Source of the DNA: an uncultured Lachnospiraceae bacterium
GTDB taxonomy: Bacteria > Bacillota > Clostridia > Lachnospirales > Lachnospiraceae
Reading direction: 5' to 3'
Length of the DNA: 8,100 nt
Assembly (NCBI GenBank): GCA_910579085.1
Contig: CAJTRU010000114.1
Coordinates: forward strand, 1-8,100
Position numbers and translations under genes: made by a program. Below, in pieces: positions 5,304 to 8,100 of the stretch. The notes under the pieces were generated by a model that did no database searches, was not told the origin of the DNA, and saw only the letters and a list, made by a program, of their open reading frames with translations. The stretch's first letter is position 1; each line of letters opens with the position of its first letter.

Positions 5304-6284
5304 ATGATAAAGGATAAATTAAAAAAGATTATACTAACAGGAATTATTGCAGTAACAGCTTTTGGTGTAATAGGATGTGGTAAAAATTCTGGTAAGGATA
5401 AAGAGGTCAATATCGGATATTTTAATAATATTACACATGCACAGGCGCTTATGATGAAGGCAGAGGGTACTCTGGATAAAAGCCTTGGTGATGATGTAAG
5501 TGTTAAATGGACAGCATTTAATGCAGGGCCTGCTGAAGTTGAAGCGTTATTTTCGGGTGATATTGATATAGGATATATAGGGCCTGTTCCAGCTATTAGT
5601 GCAAATGTTAAATCTAAAGGTGATGTAGTAATTATTTCAAGTGCAACTAAGGGCGGTGCAGTTCTTGTTAAGAGAAAAGGTTCAGATATTAACAGTGTTG
5701 CTGACTTAGACGGAAAGGTTGTTGCCATACCACAGATTGGCAATACACAGCATCTCTGCCTTTTAAAACTTCTTGCAGATAACGGGCTTAAACCTGATAC
5801 AAGTGGTGGTACAGTTAAAGTAAGTGCGGTTTCCAATGCGGATGTGGCAAATACAATGGAACGTGGGGACATTGATGCAGCACTTGTGCCAGAACCTTGG
5901 GGAGCTACTCTTCTTGCAAATGATGCAGAAATGGTACTTGATTATAATGAAATTTTTGAAAATGGTGAGTATGATGTTGCAGTAGTAGTTGTAAGAAAAG
6001 AATTTATGGAAGAAAATCCTGGTATTGTTGATGAATTCCTTAAACAACATGAGGCAGCAACTAAGAAAGTTAATGATGATAAGGAAAATTCCCTTAAAAC
6101 TATTAATAATGAATTAAAAGAAGCTACAGGCAAGGCTTTAGGGGATGATATTATAAGTGAAGCTTTTGAACGTATTGGTGTAAGTACAGAAGTTAATGAG
6201 CAGTCTGTTACTGGTTTTGCAGATATAAGCAAATCAGAAGGTTTTATTTCTGAGCTGCCGGAAGGAGAACTTATATGTCGTTAG
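5304..6284 (+). CDS. ABC importer solute-binding lipoprotein, SsuA/TauA/NrtA-like
   Basis: This extracytoplasmic solute-binding protein (326 aa) is lipid-anchored to the membrane and feeds the downstream ATPase/permease pair. The N-terminus is a lipoprotein signal: positive residues at 3-8, a hydrophobic core (9-21), and lipobox VIGC with acylated Cys25. After a short polar linker, NIGYFNNITHAQALMMKAEG opens a type II periplasmic-binding fold. FNAGPAEVEALFSGDIDIGY and the following GPVPAI match the sulfonate/nitrate/taurine (NMT1/SsuA) group. A later segment DIDAALVPEPWG is the usual second-lobe motif. The length fits the family. AGGAGG (5293-5298) lies 5 nt before ATG. The 3' end overlaps the ATPase gene by 10 nt, so this is the first gene of a tight operon. 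The substrate is likely a small organosulfonate or a related anion, but thiamine-precursor and other NMT1-type ligands cannot be excluded, so no symbol is assigned. Confidence 0.93.
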   Translation: MIKDKLKKIILTGIIAVTAFGVIGCGKNSGKDKEVNIGYFNNITHAQALMMKAEGTLDKSLGDDVSVKWTAFNAGPAEVEALFSGDIDIGYIGPVPAISANVKSKGDVVIISSATKGGAVLVKRKGSDINSVADLDGKVVAIPQIGNTQHLCLLKLLADNGLKPDTSGGTVKVSAVSNADVANTMERGDIDAALVPEPWGATLLANDAEMVLDYNEIFENGEYDVAVVVVRKEFMEENPGIVDEFLKQHEAATKKVNDDKENSLKTINNELKEATGKALGDDIISEAFERIGVSTEVNEQSVTGFADISKSEGFISELPEGELICR

Positions 6285-7018
6285 TTATTAAAGGGCTTAA
6301 CAAGCATTTTGAAAATAGTGGGAAAGCAACCCTTAATGAGATAGACCTGGAGATTGAAAGTGGTGAATTTGTCTGCATAGTAGGCGCATCAGGCTGTGGC
6401 AAGAGTACGCTTTTAAACCTTGTGGCAGGTCTTGAAAAACCAACAGGTGGAAAAATAATGCTGGATGGCGTGGAAGTAAACGGGCCTGGGGCAGACAGGA
6501 CAGTTATGTTCCAGGAACATGGGCTTTTTCCGTGGTTAAATGTAATAGAAAATGTTAAATTTGGAATGAAGCTTGCAGGTGTACCAAAGGAAGAACAGGA
6601 AAAGAAAGCAATGCACTATCTTGAGATGGTGCACCTCCAGGATTATAAAGATTACCCTATACACCAGGTTTCTGGCGGAATGAGGCAGAGGACAGCACTT
6701 GCCAGGGCACTTACAATGGATTCAAAAGTGCTGCTTATGGATGAGCCGTTTTCAGCCCTTGACAAACAGACTTCTAACAGGCTGCGTGAGGAATTACAGC
6801 GTATTTGGATGGAAACAAAAAAGACTATTTTATTTATAACACATAGTGTTGAAGAGGCTGTATACCTTGGTGACAGGGTAGTTGCGCTTTCGCCTGATAC
6901 TGGGCGCATAGCTAGTATAATAACTATAGATATACCAAGGCCAAGGCATGTATACTCACCTGAATTTGTTGAGTTAAGGCACAAGATTATGGAACAGGTA
7001 AGAGGGGAGGCAGTATAA
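6275..7018 (+). CDS. ABC importer ATP-binding protein, SsuB/TauB/NrtD-like
   Basis: This cytoplasmic ATPase subunit (247 aa) drives the importer by ATP hydrolysis as a dimer on the inner face of the permease. All core motifs are present: Walker A GASGCGKST (37-45), Q-loop FQEHGLFPW (Q80), the ABC signature as SGGMRQR (133-139), Walker B VLLMDEP (152-158), the D-loop SALD following it, and the H-loop at about H190 (ITHSVEEA). The SGGMRQR signature and the FPWLNVIENV segment are typical of the nitrate/sulfonate/taurine family. It starts inside the end of the binding-protein gene (10-nt overlap), preceded by GGAAGGAGA (6260-6268). It overlaps the permease start by one base (TAATG), indicating translational coupling. 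It is intact and of normal length. Confidence 0.96.
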   Translation: MSLVIKGLNKHFENSGKATLNEIDLEIESGEFVCIVGASGCGKSTLLNLVAGLEKPTGGKIMLDGVEVNGPGADRTVMFQEHGLFPWLNVIENVKFGMKLAGVPKEEQEKKAMHYLEMVHLQDYKDYPIHQVSGGMRQRTALARALTMDSKVLLMDEPFSALDKQTSNRLREELQRIWMETKKTILFITHSVEEAVYLGDRVVALSPDTGRIASIITIDIPRPRHVYSPEFVELRHKIMEQVRGEAV

Positions 7019-7773
7019 TGGGAATGTTAATATTTATTATAATACTTATTCTTGCCTGGCAAGGGTTTTACTGGATTGGTGTTGATTTGCTTGAACTCTG
7101 GAAGCCTTACGCTGTTCCAGAACCAGCAGGAGTTGCGAAAAGGTTTGTTGAACTTTGCAGTGATGGTACTCTCTTTGAAGCAACATTTAACTCACTTATG
7201 CGTGGTGTAGCTGGTTATGTTATAGCTGTTATTATAGGTATAGCAACAGGGCTTCTTATAAACCGTTTCAAATACTTACAGAAAAACCTTAAGCCAGTTG
7301 TATTAGGTATACAGACACTTCCTAGTGTATGCTGGGTTCCGTTCTCAATACTCTGGTTCGGGCTTTCAACAAATGCAATATTATTTGTTGTAATAATGGG
7401 TTCTGCTTTTAGTATTTCAATTTCAGTTGATAATGCTATTAAGAATATACAGCCAATTTATACAAAAGCTGCCCTTACAATGGGGGCATCAAGAAGACAG
7501 ATGTATTTAAATGTAATATTTCCTGCAAGCCTTCCGGAGCTTGTATCAGGTTTAAAACAGGGCTGGTCATTTGCATGGAGGGCATTAATGGCAGGTGAAG
7601 TAATGACAACATCTATAGGTCTTGGACAGACCCTTATAATGGGCCGTGACCTTGCTGACATTAACCAGGTTATGCTTGTAATGGTAGTTATAGTTGCTGT
7701 TGGTATAATAATTGATAAATGTATATTCTCAGTAATTGAAAAAAGGATATTAAAGAAGCGCGGGCTTGCGTAA
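7018..7773 (+). CDS. ABC importer permease, SsuC/TauC/NrtB-like
   Basis: This integral membrane subunit (251 aa) forms the translocation channel as a dimer. It begins with a hydrophobic helix (about 2-20). Further membrane segments are at about 63-81, 93-115, 118-138, near 180, and 220-240, giving about six, as expected. The cytoplasmic EAA coupling loop, which docks on the ATPase, is clear at about 151-175 (AALTMGASRRQMYLNVIFPA). The motif TLPSVCWVPFSILWFGLS is typical of the BPD-transport permeases of the sulfonate/nitrate group. ATG overlaps the ATPase stop (TAATG), and AGAGGGGAGG lies 7 nt upstream (7001-7010). It is the third member of the importer operon; a 49-codon gene follows after 23 bp. 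Confidence 0.95.
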   Translation: MGMLIFIIILILAWQGFYWIGVDLLELWKPYAVPEPAGVAKRFVELCSDGTLFEATFNSLMRGVAGYVIAVIIGIATGLLINRFKYLQKNLKPVVLGIQTLPSVCWVPFSILWFGLSTNAILFVVIMGSAFSISISVDNAIKNIQPIYTKAALTMGASRRQMYLNVIFPASLPELVSGLKQGWSFAWRALMAGEVMTTSIGLGQTLIMGRDLADINQVMLVMVVIVAVGIIIDKCIFSVIEKRILKKRGLA

Positions 7774-7796
7774 AATATATTTCAAGGAATTTAAAC

Positions 7797-7946
7797 ATGC
7801 AAGATAAAATTTACATTACTAATGTAACAGACAGCCTGGAAAAGAAAGGCTGGTATGTAATTGTGAAAACATTAAGTGGCAAAGCGGACTTGTACTATAT
7901 GCCAGGACAAGTGGATTTTATTATGATTAAAGAACTTATAGTTTAA
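7797..7946 (+). CDS. 49-aa small protein of unknown function at operon end
   Basis: This short reading frame encodes 49 residues, beginning MQDKIYITNVTDSLEKKGW and ending MIKELIV. It starts with ATG at 7797, preceded by AAGGAA (7784-7789) at 7-nt spacing, and stops at 7944-7946, just 4 bp before the terminator stem. It lies 23 bp after the permease stop, in the same direction, so it is probably the last gene of the importer operon. The residue composition is protein-like (alternating hydrophobic and polar residues, Gly/Trp/Tyr pairs), with no signal peptide, membrane helix or metal motif. The predicted fold would be a small mixed alpha/beta or beta-rich domain. I do not recognise the family, and no function is inferred beyond the link to the importer. 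Confidence 0.65.
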   Translation: MQDKIYITNVTDSLEKKGWYVIVKTLSGKADLYYMPGQVDFIMIKELIV

Positions 7947-7950
7947 AATT

Positions 7951-8004
7951 AAAAGAGCCCCTTTACATTATATAAATATAATGCAAAGGCGGCTCTTTTA
8001 TATA
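7951..8004 (+). terminator. Strong intrinsic terminator of the importer operon
   Basis: AAAAGAGCC (7951-7959) pairs with GGCTCTTTT (7991-7999). CCTTT (7960-7964) pairs with AAAGG (7985-7989), with a single bulged C at 7990. After one A/C mismatch, CATTATA (7966-7972) pairs with TATAATG (7977-7983) around loop TAAA. A run TTTTATAT follows the arm. This is 21 bp of near-continuous pairing immediately after the 49-codon gene. The A-rich left arm could make it function from the other strand too. Confidence 0.9.
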
Positions 8005-8100
8005 TTACATAAATACAATGGATGGATAATTTACAGTTATTTTTTGTTGTTTGTGTATGACGGACGCAGAGTTTCTGGTGTTCCACTAAATTATTCCATT
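8005..8100. other. Non-coding tail of the window, nothing supportable
   Basis: No ribosome site plus open frame of useful length is seen on either strand. The sequence GATAATTTACAGTT (8025-8038) is the reverse complement of a 14-mer nearly identical (13/14) to bases 1-14. The end of another gene beyond 8100 may lie on the minus strand, with a TAG at 8086-8088, but only four codons would be visible. Confidence 0.5.

Noticed and set aside
8042..8093. Minus-strand reading frame giving SGTPETLRPSYTNNKK then stop, resembling a natural protein C-terminus
   Set aside because: The same frame has a TAA only two codons upstream (about 8091-8093), so it cannot be the end of an open gene unless there is a frameshift. 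It is too short to support a pseudogene call.

Overview
The window reads as chromosomal DNA of a low-GC Firmicute, most likely a motile, gut-type member of the Clostridia (Lachnospiraceae-like). The evidence is the AT-rich composition, strong purine-rich ribosome binding sites, a T-box leader, a lipoprotein-type solute-binding protein and a SigD/sigma-28 promoter. The family-level placement is inference from style, not from a marker match.

Layout. Bases 1-442 hold a sigma-A promoter and a methionine-type T-box leader that ends in an intrinsic terminator. This leader controls metG (443-2422), a full-length methionyl-tRNA synthetase with a C-terminal tRNA-binding domain. After metG, a consensus-quality sigma-28 promoter (2471-2498) and a structured leader of about 130 nt precede a 413-residue, cysteine-free, partly coiled-coil protein of unknown function (2637-3878). 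A LacI/GalR-family regulator (3889-4971, minus strand) converges on that gene. Only 10 bp lie between the two stop codons, and a small hairpin sits at the junction.

The 332-bp divergent region (4972-5303) carries two LacI-type operators. One is a perfect 14-bp palindrome and the other shares one exact half-site. From it an operon runs to the right: a lipoprotein solute-binding protein (5304-6284), an ATPase (6275-7018) and a permease (7018-7773), with overlapping reading frames. Together they form a SsuABC/TauABC-type ABC importer. A 49-codon gene (7797-7946) follows, and the unit closes with a long hairpin terminator (7951-8004). The last ~100 bases hold no supportable gene.

How it works together. 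metG is expected to be turned on when uncharged tRNA-Met accumulates. The unknown protein is expected to be expressed with late flagellar/chemotaxis genes. The LacI protein probably controls itself and the importer operon; this is an uncommon pairing for a sulfonate-type transporter, so the substrate remains open. The two most interesting items are the sigma-28-driven unknown protein with its structured leader, and the LacI-controlled importer operon with its 49-aa tail gene.
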